From: Dendrophyllia cribrosa
Taxonomy: Eukaryota; Cnidaria; Anthozoa; Scleractinia; Dendrophylliidae
Assembly (NCBI GenBank): GCA_024195265.1
Contig: JAJLRJ010000010.1
Location: forward strand, 24,509,181 to 24,573,180
Length of the DNA: 64,000 nucleotides
Direction: 5' to 3'
Positions 36,210 through 47,981 of the stretch are shown here, in pieces. The stretch's first letter is position 1. Every line of letters begins with the position of its first letter. A program made the translations under genes and the position numbers. Below the pieces are notes generated by a model, which did not search any database, was not told the DNA's origin, and saw only the letters and a program-made list of their open reading frames with translations.

Positions 36210-36699
36210 TTAGACGTAAAGAACCATGTAATTGTTACCTTGCGAAAAACGCATGAATAGGCGTCGGATATGTTATCTATCCTTTAATACAATTCATTAA
36301 AATTCATTGTTGGTGGCAGTTGACAAACTGAAGCTTACTATTGGCTTTTGCCGGGAGCTGAACTGGTTAAAAAGCTTCAAGAGAAAATCATTTTGTTTTT
36401 GTCAGGTTCCTAAATAATTATCTAATAGAATTTTAAGAAGCTTAAAAGTTTTAACCGTGATACTGAATATGAATTAATATGCTTCCTAAATATATATTAT
36501 ATATATATTGTTGAACTATTCACTACCTGCTGTACCATTTGTGACGTTATAGTTTTGAGATAAAGAAGGATAAAAAAAGACTTTCAAAACTATTATTTGT
36601 TTTCTTTTTGAGAAATTTGTTTAATATTACACAATTTTGTAAACAAGTGATGAAAGTAATAAAGTTACAAATTAAGCTTAAAAAAAGTCAACTTAAGGT

Positions 36700-37480
36700 A
36701 GTGAGATTTCCATCGACCGAATTATTTATTTTGTTATTAAACTTTTTCTTGAATTTGCCTTTCATATTGCGCTGACAAACTTTTAATCAAAACTAATTAT
36801 TCTTTAGCCCAATCCGACAAATACAAAGATACACCTGTGTGTGATAAAAAAATATTTTGGTGAAAAAAATATTCTGAGTTCCTCATTTCTTTTAGGTTCT
36901 TCAATTCAGAATTGAGCATGGTTTAAAGACTGAGATACTCTTAGGAGTATACTATATTTAAGCAGTACGTATTTCTACTGTAGCCGGTTCATGAACTGAC
37001 GTAACCGTGAACCCTGGACGTATCTCATGACCAAAGGCATCACTTAATAAAATGAAGCACTCAGCAACAATTTTAAAGCGAGATATTTATTGACATAAGT
37101 GTGTTAAGTGTACAAAGCTGGATGTTTTACTGATAAACAGATAGATTTTCTTCGGTTAATATACATTTCATATAAGCGCCATCGCCAGATAATTAACGGA
37201 TCAAGTCCTGCAAGATGTTTTTACTCGTCATTATATATTATTATCAGATTAATTAGCCGTCTACGATGTTTAATGGTCTGACACCGTATTGAATACATTA
37301 CAGAAAATAATTTTCCTTTATGCTGTTATGAGTATGAAGCAAACGGTTTGTTCTTTCCGTTGAACAAGAACCACTACCTAGCTATCGTTTTGAGGTAAGT
37401 TAAGTAAAACTGATGATGAATATAAGTTATCTATATGGCCGTCTTTGCTGTAGTTCATTTAATATATCTAGTAGCACCCA
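36700..37480. repeat. Duplicated segment, copy B
   Basis: Partner of 34925-35745. The conserved core is at about 36970-37045. Confidence 0.75.
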
Positions 37481-38171
37481 ACCAATTTTTTTCGGAACGA
37501 CTGACTAAGTCGCCTTAAAACTTCGTAATTAATTAGAATTTTCTTTAGAAACATTCCGTCTTAAACTTTCGTAACATTGGAACATTTTGTTTTCGGAGGG
37601 TAAAGAAAGTCGTTTAGGGTTCGACACTAAAATCACTAGGTAGGATTTTCGGAAACGAGGCGGAAAGCAGCTGGTAAATTCTTTCTCTGCCATTTTCTGC
37701 CGGAGAAATATTCAAATCAAACTGTAAAATACAAACTTGTATTAGCTTTGACGGCTCTTTAAAAAGCACTAAAAGGATATGAAAAAACACCACAACGCCA
37801 TTCCAAGTATTTTTCTGAACATTTCTCGTTGGGTACCCTGTGGATCTAGCCGTTATAGCCGATGACAGCTGTTTTACCTTACGAGAAAATACTTTCTAGA
37901 TGCTGGAACAGAGCAGTTTTTTGTTTGCTTTGGATAAATTTAAACTACAGTGAGAAGCATAGTGAAAGAAAAGGCAAGGCCTGTAATTTAACGAACAAAC
38001 TTAACCATTGGAAAGACAATTTATGCGAGAAAATTCGATGTGAAGTCTGTGCTGGCGACAAACCACCAAGAACTTAGTCTTCATACTTCTAAGCTGTTTT
38101 CTGTCTCTGATTACACTCAAAGTGTTCAGTGATCGATGTACCAAATAGAAGAGTTTACATAGATTAATTAT
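37481..38171. other. No gene recognised
   Basis: Frame 37862-38077 has no recognisable domain. No repeats identified. Confidence 0.4.
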
Positions 38172-38575
38172 TTATTTCTCTTGACGACAACATCCATTAG
38201 AAGGAATTTTGTGAACGGTGAGGAGAATCGATCCTTGCACTTTCAAAGCTATAACAAACTTTAGCCGATTAGTATTTATCTTGCTACAAAAGTGAGCCAA
38301 AGAAACCGCAATGTATGCCAATAGAGCTAGCACCAAACAGGCATAAAGAAATATAGTAATTAAAACGGCTCTGAACAGCATGAAATCCTCCTACAATTTG
38401 AGAGATAATCCGCCGAGATCAAAAGATCAATATCAATGAAGAGAACAAATTCATAACTGATCTAAAGGCGCATTTCTCTCTTAAGTCTTACTGGGAAAGC
38501 TTTATGCTTTTTAAGTACTTTTTAGGGACGAGCGGTAGTAGTGTTTAGCCTGTCTATTTTTACAGAGAATTGCTT
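38172..38575. repeat. Partial copy of the AAAATAGACAGGCT family with membrane-segment frame
   Basis: The minus frame 38172-38381 keeps the best version of the family's reading frame: MLFRAVLITIFLYACLVLAL continuing LAYIAVSLAHFC, a single strongly hydrophobic helix, then KINTNRLKFVIALKVQGS. One element end (GCCTGTCTATTTT) is present at about 38561; the other is missing. Product unknown. Confidence 0.6.
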
Positions 38576-38998
38576 AAAGACATGCTTGAAGGCTTAAAAC
38601 AATACAATGGTCACACAACAGGAGTCGTGTAGGTCTGTCAACCCCATTTATAACCATGAAAAAACAGCGTCAAATGGTTTCAATTTCGCCGGACGAGGTT
38701 TTTAAACGTTCTTTTACGGATTCACTCATGGTGTCGTTCTAAAGTTGCCGAGTATCAAAATCCAACTTACTTGGCAAATTAAGTCGGCATATCCCATTGC
38801 ACTAAATATTTTCGTTTAAATTCATGTGTAATGGCGTTTTGGTTGAATTGTTTTAACTTCGCCTTCTTCAAGCAAATCCGCCGTGAAATCATGTTTTTTT
38901 TTTCTCAAATTTCTCGAAATCCGGCGAGAAATACATTAATAGCAGAGTGTTGAATGTAAAAAAATAAATCGTCAAAAGCAGCTTGGTGCTTGAGAGTG

Positions 38999-39180
38999 TG
39001 TTCTGTCGTGAATTGTAATAACGTCGTGAATTGTAATACCTGTCATAAATTGTAATAACAGTCGTCGTAAATTGTAATACCTGTCGTAAATTGTAATACC
39101 AGTTGTCGAGAATTGTAATAAGCCGCGAGCTGCCGTAAATTGTAATAACAAATTGTCGTATTTTGTAATAAGTCTTAAAA
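38999..39180. repeat. Minisatellite of GTCGTAAATTGTAATAC-type units
   Basis: Eight or so imperfect units of about 18-30 bp sharing AATTGTAATA; inverted counterpart at 44085-44175. Confidence 0.8.
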
Positions 39181-39897
39181 TAACTGCCGAGTATGGAAGG
39201 CCAAATGGTGCAAAATTCAAGAACTCTAATTTGATCACATTCAAGGATAACGATCACATTCAACAACCACATTCACATTCAACATATCTAAATTAATCAA
39301 TTTCAACAGTCATCTCGATCACATTCAACAAGCACATCACATTCAACAAGCATTCACATTCAACATATGTAAATTATCAATCACATTCAACAGACATCTC
39401 GATCACATTCAAGAACATTTTTAAATGTCAACATATCCCATAATGATTTGCGCTACTGTCGACGTTGCACTTCATATCAAAATTCCGGAAGCATTGAAAA
39501 ACAGATTTCGATTCATCACAAACGATTGGATTCACTATAAGTTCCATTTAATCGGCTTATAAGCATGTATGATGCAAAAATAACTTTCAACTGGTTCAAT
39601 TTTGTTTATTTTCACGGCTTATCTGAAATAGCGTGACGAATTGCGTGACCTTTCCAAATCGGAAGCAAAACATAGTTAAAACCTGAAACTTTTCACTGGT
39701 ATCTACATACCATGTTAGAAACAGCATGAAGCTTTCCCAGTGAGATGTCTGAGAGATTTGCGCCTTTAGCTCACAGCTAGTAGCTATGAGTTTGTTCTCT
39801 TCCATGACATTGACCTTTTGATCTCGGCGTATTTATATCTGATCATATCTCTCACTGATAGGAGGATTTCATGCTGTCCAGAGCCGTTAGAATTATA

Positions 39898-41490
39898 GGT
39901 TGTTACGAAAACTAACCCCTCGGTCACATTCGCGCTAGAACCTTGCTTGCTTGACCAATTTTTGTTTACCTAGCAAATTCCTAGCTCGTTACAGGTGTGA
40001 CCGACCTAGCGCGGCACTGCTTGCTTGCTTGAAAAAGAAGGCGGAGTAGCTTAATCTTCAAAAGATCCGCAGCTAAGCTTAAGAGCACTCAGAAGTGCTC
40101 TTGAGCTGTGCTTGGTAAACAAATTTAATTGGTTTTGTTCGAATTGACCAATAAGCAGTATTTTTGACATCTTGACCTTTTTGGTTGACTAGAAGTTTCA
40201 GTCGAGCGTCACGCGTGAGTTTTGGCTTTCGTTTTCGTAGAGAAAAAGTTTTTTCACCTTGCATTTCATTTGAAAATGTCAAAAACGCCGTCGCCTTATG
40301 ACCATACCAGTTCATTGCCAATTTGGGTTTAGCGAACTTCCAATTTTTACTAATTATACAGGTACTTATCCACCGCCGCCGGCGCCGCATGACACGTTTC
40401 CTCGACCATTCGTCGAAGGTTTTGTACCGAACTCAGTTTTCTATACTTTCCACTATGGCTACTGTTCCACGTACAGTTTCATCCAAAGCCGAGAAAGTGA
40501 CAAAAATGCACTTTCCCCGTTAGTTGCAACGAGTGAAGCGAATACGTCGTAAAGGTTTCAGGCGAGAGATTTATATTCACAAGGCGGAGAAGAAAGTACA
40601 GTCTTCTCCTTCGACGTATAGCCCTGAATCTTCTTAGACGTGAATACGCGCAATTGATGTAACATAAAATCGAAAACCGAAAGCACCAGATGGCCATCCA
40701 TTGCGTTTAACAGGCAACTCAAGCAAGCGGTAGATTTACAATGTGACCACGATGCACTTGCTTAAGTTTCTAGCACTTGCTCCGGCTTGCTTGACTGACG
40801 TCATAAGCAAGCATGCTTGACAGCGATCTCAAGCGCGAATGTGACCGAGGGGTTAGACCCCGAAAACTAAGACCTAAGACCTAAGGCCTAAGACCCCGAA
40901 AACTAAGACCCCCCCCGTCTTTTCATTGATTTTCACTTTTTCCGGTGGGTCTTAGTTTTCGTAATTACGAAAGCTCATTACGAAAACTAAGACCCCCATC
41001 TCATTTTTCTTATTTATCAATTTTTTGAAGGTGAGCGGGAGAGTTTATACATCATCTTTAAGATTAAGTGGGATTTTCTACAACCTTTCCTTGCGTTTCG
41101 AAGTATTCGACGGGCGATTCTTAAATTTCTTCCCAGACACTGAGCTATTTTTAGAATGGACTCGGCGGGGTGGTAGACACTGACATTCCTGGGCAATAAT
41201 AATGTCATAATGAAATGTAAAAAGCGAATAATACACGGCAATTGTTTTGAATCGTTCTACAAGATGCAAAAATAATGGAACTTAAGGAAATTTTTTAAAT
41301 GGAACAGTTCAGACTTAATCAGGGTTTGCACACTTTATAAGTAGTGTCGTTTCTTGTAAAACGGAAAACGTTTTTTATCACATTTCAGGTGGGATTATTT
41401 TATGAGAATATGTTGAAATGTAAAAAGCTTAGTTTTCGGGGTCTTGGGTCTTAGGTCTTAGTTTTCGGGGTCTTAGTTTTCGTAACAACC
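39898..41490. mobile_element. Element with 10-bp target duplication and TAAGACC-rich ends
   Basis: GGTTGTTACGAAAACTAA at the left and its complement at the right. The flanks TAGAATTATA at 39888-39897 and 41491-41500 are identical 10-bp direct repeats. Subterminal regions are packed with GTCTTAGTTTTCG motifs in both orientations. Architecture parallels the element at 8713-11207. Confidence 0.8.
39916..40851. mobile_element. Innermost insertion, CCCCTCGGTCACATTCGCGC ends
   Basis: Inverted ends CCCCTCGGTCACATTCGCGC and its complement, inserted 18 bp inside the 39898 element. The flanks TAA and TTA may be a 3-bp duplication with one change. The minus frame 40079-40390 (103 residues) and others inside match nothing I can name. 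Confidence 0.7.
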
Positions 41491-42164
41491 TAGAATTATA
41501 TTATTTATTTTATATGCCGTTGTACGATGCAAGCTCTATTGGCATACATTGCGGTTTCTTCGGCTCACTTTTGTTGCAAGACACTAAATCACGGCCTGAG
41601 AAATTTAACAATCCTAGCGCTTTCAAAGCGATAACAAACTTTAGCCGATACTGAGTATTTATCTTGCAACAAAAGTGAGCCAAAGAAACCGCAACGTATG
41701 CCAATTGTGCTAGCACTGAACAATGCGTAAAGAAATAATATAATTTTAACGGCCCTGGACAGCATGAAATCCTCCCGGCTGTCAATTTGAGATCCGCCGA
41801 GATCAAAAGGTCAATATAATTGAAGAGAACAAATTCATAGCTGTGATTTAAAGGCGAGTGGGAGTCGTGTTCAGCCTGTCTATTTTGCGTCGACAGTAGC
41901 GCAAAACATTATGGGATATGTTGACATTTAAAAAATGTTCTTGAATGTGATCGAGATGTCTGTTGAATGTGATTGATAATTTACATATGTTGAATGTGAA
42001 TGTGCTTGTTGAATGTGATGTGCTTGTTGAATGTGATCGAGATGACTGTTGAAATTGATTAATTTAGATATGTTGAATGTGAATGTGGTTGTTGAATGTG
42101 ATCGTTATCCTTGAATGTGATCAAATTAGAGTTCTTGAATTTTGCACCATTTGGCCTTCCATAG

Positions 42165-44055
42165 TATGGGCTTAATATGCAATTTTCTTGTCAATCAGTT
42201 TAAAAAATAGTCCATCAAAAATATTTCAGCTATCATATAAACCGCAGTAATGACAGTACAACAAATAAATCATCTCATCGACCACCTAGTGAACTATTCA
42301 TAAAAGCCAACCGCCCAACATACTGACCAACTACCTGCTACTTTCACCAATATTGCATGCCCCCGGACCCTTCTGTTCCTCTTCCCCTCGGATAGTAAAT
42401 GAAAATATTAGAAGAAGTTTCGCTTTTTACTTTTACACGTTAAGCAATATATTTACGCTAGCAAAATATTACAAGAAAACTTTGATTTTAAAAAAATGTA
42501 TTGCTAAATTTAGTTTTACTATGGAAACTAGAAAAACTGCCGTCCCTTGATCTTTAAAATTGTAACCGTACCATAGTTGTCTGTTAGTTGTTGTTATTGA
42601 TTGTTTTCGTTTTTTAACTTTTTTTCCCTCTGTATCATTGTTTTGTTAACAGTAGAATTTGTAACATATGTATTAAAGCATTTAAAGAAATAATAAAAAA
42701 AAAATTCCCCCAGACTCCCTAGAATTTCGCGCGTACGGCGCTTGTTGCACGCCTTCGCTGTGTCTGCCAGGATTCAAGCAGGTCTGGTAAGGCCTACAAC
42801 TAATCAAAAACATCGCTACGCCCCTGCTCGCGCTATATTGAAGCGTTGCAATATATCTGGAACGAGTTCACATATTTGAGGATATAACGGAAACTGGCGC
42901 TGAAATGTTCGTGGTTTATAAACATGTCAACTTAGCAAGGAAGGAATGACATTAATCTGTCATTTTTGGTAAGCATTGTATTCTTTTTTAATGATAAATA
43001 ATATCCCATCTTATTATATAAATTGGAGTGAATTGCAAGGATTTCTCTCTCTTCGTATATATCTTTACACTGTGTAAATCGATGACGTCACTTTTGGTAA
43101 CGTTTTTCTCTTGTTTAAGGCCATATTTACATGGAAAGAGGATGATCCCAGTGCTAGGATGATTCTAAAAGATTCATTTGGTTTACATGCAAAAATGTGG
43201 CTTTCAGGATCAACTTTTCGTTTGGTTTACATGAAAAATTCGGCAGGATGGCCCAAGTGCCTTTGAGTTCGGCGCGGTTGCAAAGCAAGATGGCGGGCGA
43301 TAATAACAAAAGCGAAGATTACCATGGGGCTCCCGAGGTCGTTTACATGGAGCTAGGATGATCCTAGCGCTAGGATCATCCTACCTCTCAGATAGGATGA
43401 TCCTGGCACTAGGATGACCCTCTTTCCATGTAAATAGGGCCTTAAACAAGGAAAAACGTTAACAAACGTGACGTCATCGATATACACAGCCGTGTAAAGA
43501 TACGAAGAGAGGGAAATCCTTGCAATTCACTCCAATTTATAAAATAACATGAGATATTATTTATCATTAAAAAAGAATTTAATGCTTAACAAAAATGACA
43601 GATTAATGTCATTCCTTCCTTGCTAAACTGACATGTTTATAAACCACGAACTTTTCAGCGCCAGTTTCCGTTATACCCTAAAATATGAGCTGACTTTCCA
43701 GATCTGTTGCAACGCTTCATTCTGGCTTAAGCAGGGGCGTAGCGATGTTTTTGATTAGTTGTAGGCGTAACCAGATTAGTTTGAATCCTGGCAGACACAG
43801 CGAAGGCGTGCAACGAGCGCCGTAGCCGCGAGCTTTTAGGGGTTCCGGGGGCATGCAATATTGGTGAAAGTAGTAGATACATGTAGTTGGTCAGTATGTA
43901 GGTCGGTTGGCTTTTTTGAATAGTTCACTAGCTAGGTGGTTGGTTAGATGATTTATTTGTTGTCATTACTGCGGTTTATATCATGGCTGAGATATTTTTG
44001 ATGGACTATTTTTGAAACTGATTGATAAGAAAATTGCATAAGCCCTCAGCAGTTA
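42165..44055. repeat. Palindrome of about 1.9 kb around a MITE
   Basis: Segments 42165-42365 and 42700-43114 recur inverted at 43446-44055 (for example GGAAGGAATGACATTAATCT and its complement). A 335-bp segment at 42366-42700 is present only in the left arm. The centre is the MITE at 43119-43441. Confidence 0.85.
43119..43441. mobile_element. TTAA-flanked MITE at the palindrome centre
   Basis: GGCCATATTTACATGGAAAG and its near complement, flanked by TTAA at 43115-43118 and 43442-43445. The interior has repeated AGGATGATCCTAGCGCTAGG palindromic motifs. Confidence 0.8.
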
Positions 44056-44406
44056 TTTTAAGATTTATTACAAAATAGGACAATGTGTTATTACAATTTA
44101 CGGCAGCTCGGCTTATTACAAATTACGACAACGTGTTATTACAATTCACGACGTTATTACAATTCACGACAGAAGAGTGTTCAGACTACGGATGCACAAT
44201 TTCAAATTATGTTTGCATTCGGTGCCCAGAAACTTTTCTTTTTTGTCAGTACTTTCAACATTCTGCGATTTTTTTATACGCATCAGAGCCGTATGTATTT
44301 CGTTAATTTACAAATACGATTAAACATTCACGGGAGTAAGAGACATTGAACATACGCAATCATTAACGCTGTCCTTTCCGGCTCTAAGAATAATGCACAT
44401 TATAAT

Positions 44407-44583
44407 AGCCCATTTCCGAGTTGCTCTTAGCCTTCTTTTCAAACCGAGGCCAAGTGCAAAACCATTCATATGGATATAAGTTTTATTTGCATGTGAAACA
44501 AAACTCATATCCATATAAATGGTCTTGCACTTGGCCTCGGTTTGAAACGGAGGCTAAGATCGAGCAACTCGAAATGGGCTTTT
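44407..44583. mobile_element. Short inverted-repeat MITE
   Basis: GCCCATTTCCGAGTTGCTC and AACCGAGGCCAAGTGCAA arms recur inverted around a spacer of about 20 bp. Confidence 0.75.
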
Positions 44584-44634
44584 CAACACATTGACACACT
44601 GCCCAAATATGGTCATAAAGCTCTCTCTACATGA

Positions 44635-44880
44635 CATATACAGCTATTTCAATTAACGTTGTCGGGTGAAAGCTCAAAGCTAAAAGCCTACAAGTCAAGA
44701 CCGAATGAGTAAACCGAGCGCATCCCATGCAGATAGTTGGGAGCGACGAAACGAAAACGAACGGCGCGAATGAGCGATGCGACGAGCGGGAAAAACGTTT
44801 CTTTTGCGCCGCTCCCAACTATCTTGGCTGGTAGCTTTGAGTTTTCATCCGACAACGTTAACTGAAATAGCTATATGCAA
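44635..44880. mobile_element. Inverted-repeat MITE
   Basis: Ends ATATACAGCTATTTCAATTA and TAACTGAAATAGCTATATGC, inner AGTTGGGAGCG paired with CGCTCCCAACT. Confidence 0.75.
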
Positions 44881-44994
44881 CGATGGAAGTAAGATTCGCA
44901 TTTTAAAGGAAAGCGAAAATGGCCGTTGCTTGCAGTTTCGTATCTTTGGGAGAAAAAATGTGTGAACTATTAGTTAAAAAGGGAAAATAAATGA

Positions 44995-45100
44995 ATTCAA
45001 TATGTTCAATAAGTTCAATAAGTTCAATATGTTTATCACCGCGGTTTGTGTTCTATTTCTCATCAAGCTACAATGGCCCAAGAACAAAAGTCTTTTGGAA
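44995..45100. repeat. Penelope-tail-like fragment with AAGTTCAAT repeats
   Basis: ATGTTTATCACCGCGGTTTG and ATGGCCCAAGAACAAAAGTC match the tail at 3690-3765. Confidence 0.65.
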
Positions 45101-45556
45101 AAGAAAGAAGAAAAGAAAAGAGAAAAATTATTGATCATATGAGCAGAAAGAAAAGGCGCGAAATTTTCACGTTCGGTGTCCCAGTTTTTCTCGGCGAAGC
45201 TGAATGAAAACTGGTTCAAAGTTTCAACAGCTCGACACGGAGTGAATGAAGGAGCACAATATTCGGAAAATGCGGCTTATAGTAATGACAGTATAATCAC
45301 CGCTGGAATATTATATAGACTTGATACTTTCTCTAAAAAGTATCTGATCTTTGTTTTAAGCGGATTGAAGCTAAACGATCGCGCCTCACGGCTGTAGGAA
45401 CTAAAACGAGCAATTTTGTAAACAACAGCGATTGCTTCAGCTTGAACTTCGATGCTTGAAAATTTGGTGCTGATGGAAGGGGCTAAGGGAATGTGCAATA
45501 ATTATCAGGAGGGGGGTTGGAAAATGGGCTTCAAGTAGGAAAATATTAGGTAATAC

Positions 45557-45575
45557 CCCCCCCCCCCCCCCCTCC
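45557..45575. repeat. Poly-C tract
   Basis: Uninterrupted C run in TAATACCCC context. Confidence 0.9.
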
Positions 45576-45745
45576 CTCTAAAGGAGTGAATTTAGTTATT
45601 GCTCTCCCCCCTCTCTGATCAGTCAGAAACACCTTGACACACCTTTTATATACAAATACCCAGCATTTTCTTAATATACACCCACCTGTTATTGCTACGA
45701 GGTAATGTTTGTTCCAGACGTGGATATACAGCAATACTACATGTT

Positions 45746-46571
45746 TCATCATCATCATCATAGCTTTATTTAAAAACACGGTATCCCATCATTAGTTACA
45801 AAATGCTCTTCCAGAGAGCCGTGTATACTAAATATTCTCTATAAAGACCTAAACATGTTAAAAATTTCTAATTAAAATTACAATACTAATGGATTTTTCT
45901 ATGTTTACCTAAGATTAAAACTACTATAAGGCGGCTTTAAAGGATGCGATAGATGGCTCAGCTTTGATTTCATTTGATAGGCCATTCCAAAGAACAGTGC
46001 CCTGATAGTTAAAGCTACACTTTCCCGCTTCCTTTCGGGGTCTATGAACAAACAAATTGTTCAAGTTGTTTCTCAGTTTATAAGAATGAACATTCGTTAT
46101 TGGTCGAAAAAGATTTTTTAGGCCCTTAGAAGAAAGATTATTTTTAGCTTTATAGACACTATATCTAACCGCTAATTGCTTTGAGCGCCTACGCTCAAGA
46201 GTGTCCCAGCCAAGGTCTTCCAAAATATCAGCAGACCGAATGTCATAATTAGAATAGGTAATTATTCTTGCTGCCCTATTTTGCTATTTCTGGAGTCTGT
46301 CAGCCAGGCATTTACCCATACAGCCCCACACCTCGCTGCAATAATCTAGATAAGGCAGTATAAGTGCTTCATACATCATTTGTAGTGTTGATGTCGGTAC
46401 GAGATCACGAATTCGTTTAAGTGCTCCAAGACCAGCGGAAACTTTCTTGGTAATGACATCAACTTGTACATGCCAACTTAAAGTCTCATCAATTTCAACC
46501 CCAAGATATCTATGAGACTTCACTCTTTTTAGTGGTATTTCATTAATGTTGATCTCAAAATCATGTTCCAT
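45746..46571 (-). pseudogene. LINE reverse-transcriptase 3' end (non-LTR retrotransposon)
   Basis: The minus strand reads RYLGVEIDETLSW, GLGALKRIRDLVP, ALILPYLDYCSEVWG and CLADRLQK, then after one in-frame TAG (46281-46283) QNRAARIIT, DILEDLGWDTLERRRSKQLA and FNYQGTVLWNGLSNEIK. This is the thumb and C-terminal part of a non-LTR reverse transcriptase. The element ends with AATAAAGCTATGATGATGATG, a short tandem 3' tail instead of poly-A, as in several CR1/L2/RTE-like groups. It is 5'-truncated at about 46571. Confidence 0.8.
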
Positions 46572-46586
46572 GTGATTTAAGTTATA

Positions 46587-46874
46587 TTAAGTTATTAAGT
46601 TATTTAAGTTTACTTGTTGGACATCCGTTTCTGGAACAAACATGACCTCGAAGCAGTGTTCAACAAAGCCATCTGATTCCACTTCTGAATCACTTGATTG
46701 CAAATCCGAGTTGCTTGCACTGGAACTCATTTCCTCGTCAACGTTCTCTTGGGTTTCTCGTCGGATGCAAGAATGGTCACCACGAGCGTACTGGAGAACT
46801 CGTGCAACCAGTGCCACTTTACCTCCACTGATCTTAAGACCATGCTGGTTGAGGTCATCTTCAATCTGTTGCAA
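46587..46874 (-). pseudogene. SAP-like domain C-terminal fragment
   Basis: The minus frame gives IEDDLNQHGLKISGGKVALV then ARVLQYARGD, which fits a SAP DNA-binding helix-extended-helix motif, followed by a serine/acidic tail (SSSASNSDLQSSDSEVESDG) and a stop. The 5' side is cut by the MITE at 46862-47112. It directly adjoins the 5' end of the truncated LINE. Parent gene unknown; SAP fragments are common in transposon-related animal proteins. Confidence 0.35.
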
Positions 46875-47112
46875 TATGATTATCTATGTTGTAGTGAAAT
46901 TATGATTTTGGTGCAGTTTTGTCTGCACTGGTTCAACTTTATTTTGAACCAGTGCAAAATATTTGAACTGGAGCAAAACATTTTCACCAGGGCAAAATAT
47001 TTGCACTGGTGTATAACTATATTCTACTGTTCAAATGTAACGCTTTATCACAATATTCGTCTCGATATTATAGAGATGGAGAAGAATAGATAATCGTATT
47101 GCAACAGATTGA
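46862..47112. mobile_element. MITE with CAATCTGTTGCAATA ends
   Basis: CAATCTGTTGCAATATGATT and its near complement bound about 250 bp; internal hairpin GCACTGGTTCAA/TTGAACCAGTGC. Confidence 0.75.
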
Positions 47113-47188
47113 AATTGCAGTTCAGCCACAGAACAGATCATCAAGCTTTTCAGTGAGAACTATAAACACTTGAAATAAAATATTAAGC

Positions 47189-47318
47189 CCCCCCCCCCCC
47201 CCCCCCCCCTCCACTTGAAGGACTTATTTTACTTTGAGTCCCGCCTATCCTTGCTTTGATTTTACTTTATGCCGCCCCCCTCCCCCCCCCCCCCCCCCCC
47301 CTCCCCCCCCCCCCCTCC
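47189..47318. repeat. Two poly-C tracts
   Basis: C runs at about 47189-47209 and 47275-47316 with few T interruptions. Confidence 0.9.
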
Positions 47319-47611
47319 TGATAATGGTGACAATGTTTTAAACGTTTATTGTGTCCTTACGCTGTGCATTTTTGTAAGACATTTCACTGCAGTTCTTTCA
47401 GACTTTTCGCCGCTCTGTTCAGGTAGCCTTGTGGTTGCTATGTTCAATTTGTTTTGCTTCTGAATTGAACTTTTTAAGACACGAAACACTTATCACTAAG
47501 GAATCCACTGCCATTTTACTGTGTTTTAATTTGTGCAGTCACTATGCTGTCCCGTTCTTTCGGTAGGGTAAACCTCTCCGTGTAAAACACAATTTGTGTA
47601 AGCTAAATTAA

Positions 47612-47981
47612 AGGGGAGGTATCACGGGGATTTGGTGTCATTTCAAAAAGCAAAAAATGTTATTGTATGATCAGAAACCGAAAACTAAAGCTCTAATGGT
47701 GTGATAAATTATCACAAAATATATCAAAACTGTCGATTAGTGTCTCTGGTCATAGACGGACTGGGTCTCAATGAAACACAACTTGAAAAAAATTAGCCTA
47801 ATCTTTTTCAAGTTACCACATTTTGGTCTCCAAATGGGCTGAACAGACCATAATCTGTCTCTCTTTCAAGAATTGGTTGATTTCACTATCTTGGTGTTTT
47901 AGTATTACTTTGTAAATAAGTAAAGGTATTGTAAAATGGCTTTGACCAAAAAAACATCAATATTCCCGTGAAACTTCCCCT
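47612..47981. mobile_element. TTAA MITE with AGGGGAGGTATCACGGG ends
   Basis: TTAA at 47608-47611 and 47982-47985. Removing the element restores the 20-bp perfect palindrome AAGCTAAATTAATTTAGCTT, whose central TTAA was the target. Confidence 0.8.

Larger units (their letters stand above)
39722..41887. repeat. Interrupted copy of the AAAATAGACAGGCT family
   Basis: Left part 39722-39897 and right part 41491-41887 match the family at 23593-24331; the left end is truncated. It is split by the 39898-41490 element. The right half contains a local inverted repeat of its own sequence (41540-41700). Confidence 0.65.
39194..42161. mobile_element. TA-flanked element with long minisatellite-bearing ends
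   Basis: TGGAAGGCCAAATGGTGCAA at the left and its complement at the right, flanked by TA at 39192-39193 and 42162-42163. The ends are about 275 bp and contain TTGAATGTGATCGAGATG-type repeats. Removing it joins the two halves of the left palindrome arm, showing it is an insertion. Confidence 0.8.
38995..44180. repeat. Large palindrome carrying a multi-level nest of insertions
   Basis: Outer arms of GTCGTGAATTGTAATAAC-type repeats (38995-39190) recur inverted at about 44055-44180. The right half is itself a palindrome (42165-44055). The left arm is interrupted by a TA-flanked element (39194-42161) which contains further insertions. Confidence 0.75.

Noticed and set aside
40455..40650. Weak resemblance of a plus frame (IRRKGFRREIYIHKAEKKVQ) to the histone H2B N-terminal and alpha-1 region
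   Set aside because: Only a few residues agree, there is an in-frame stop, and it lies inside a mobile element. Not enough to call a histone fragment without a database search.
47269..47463. Proline-rich frame
   Set aside because: Produced entirely by the poly-C tract.
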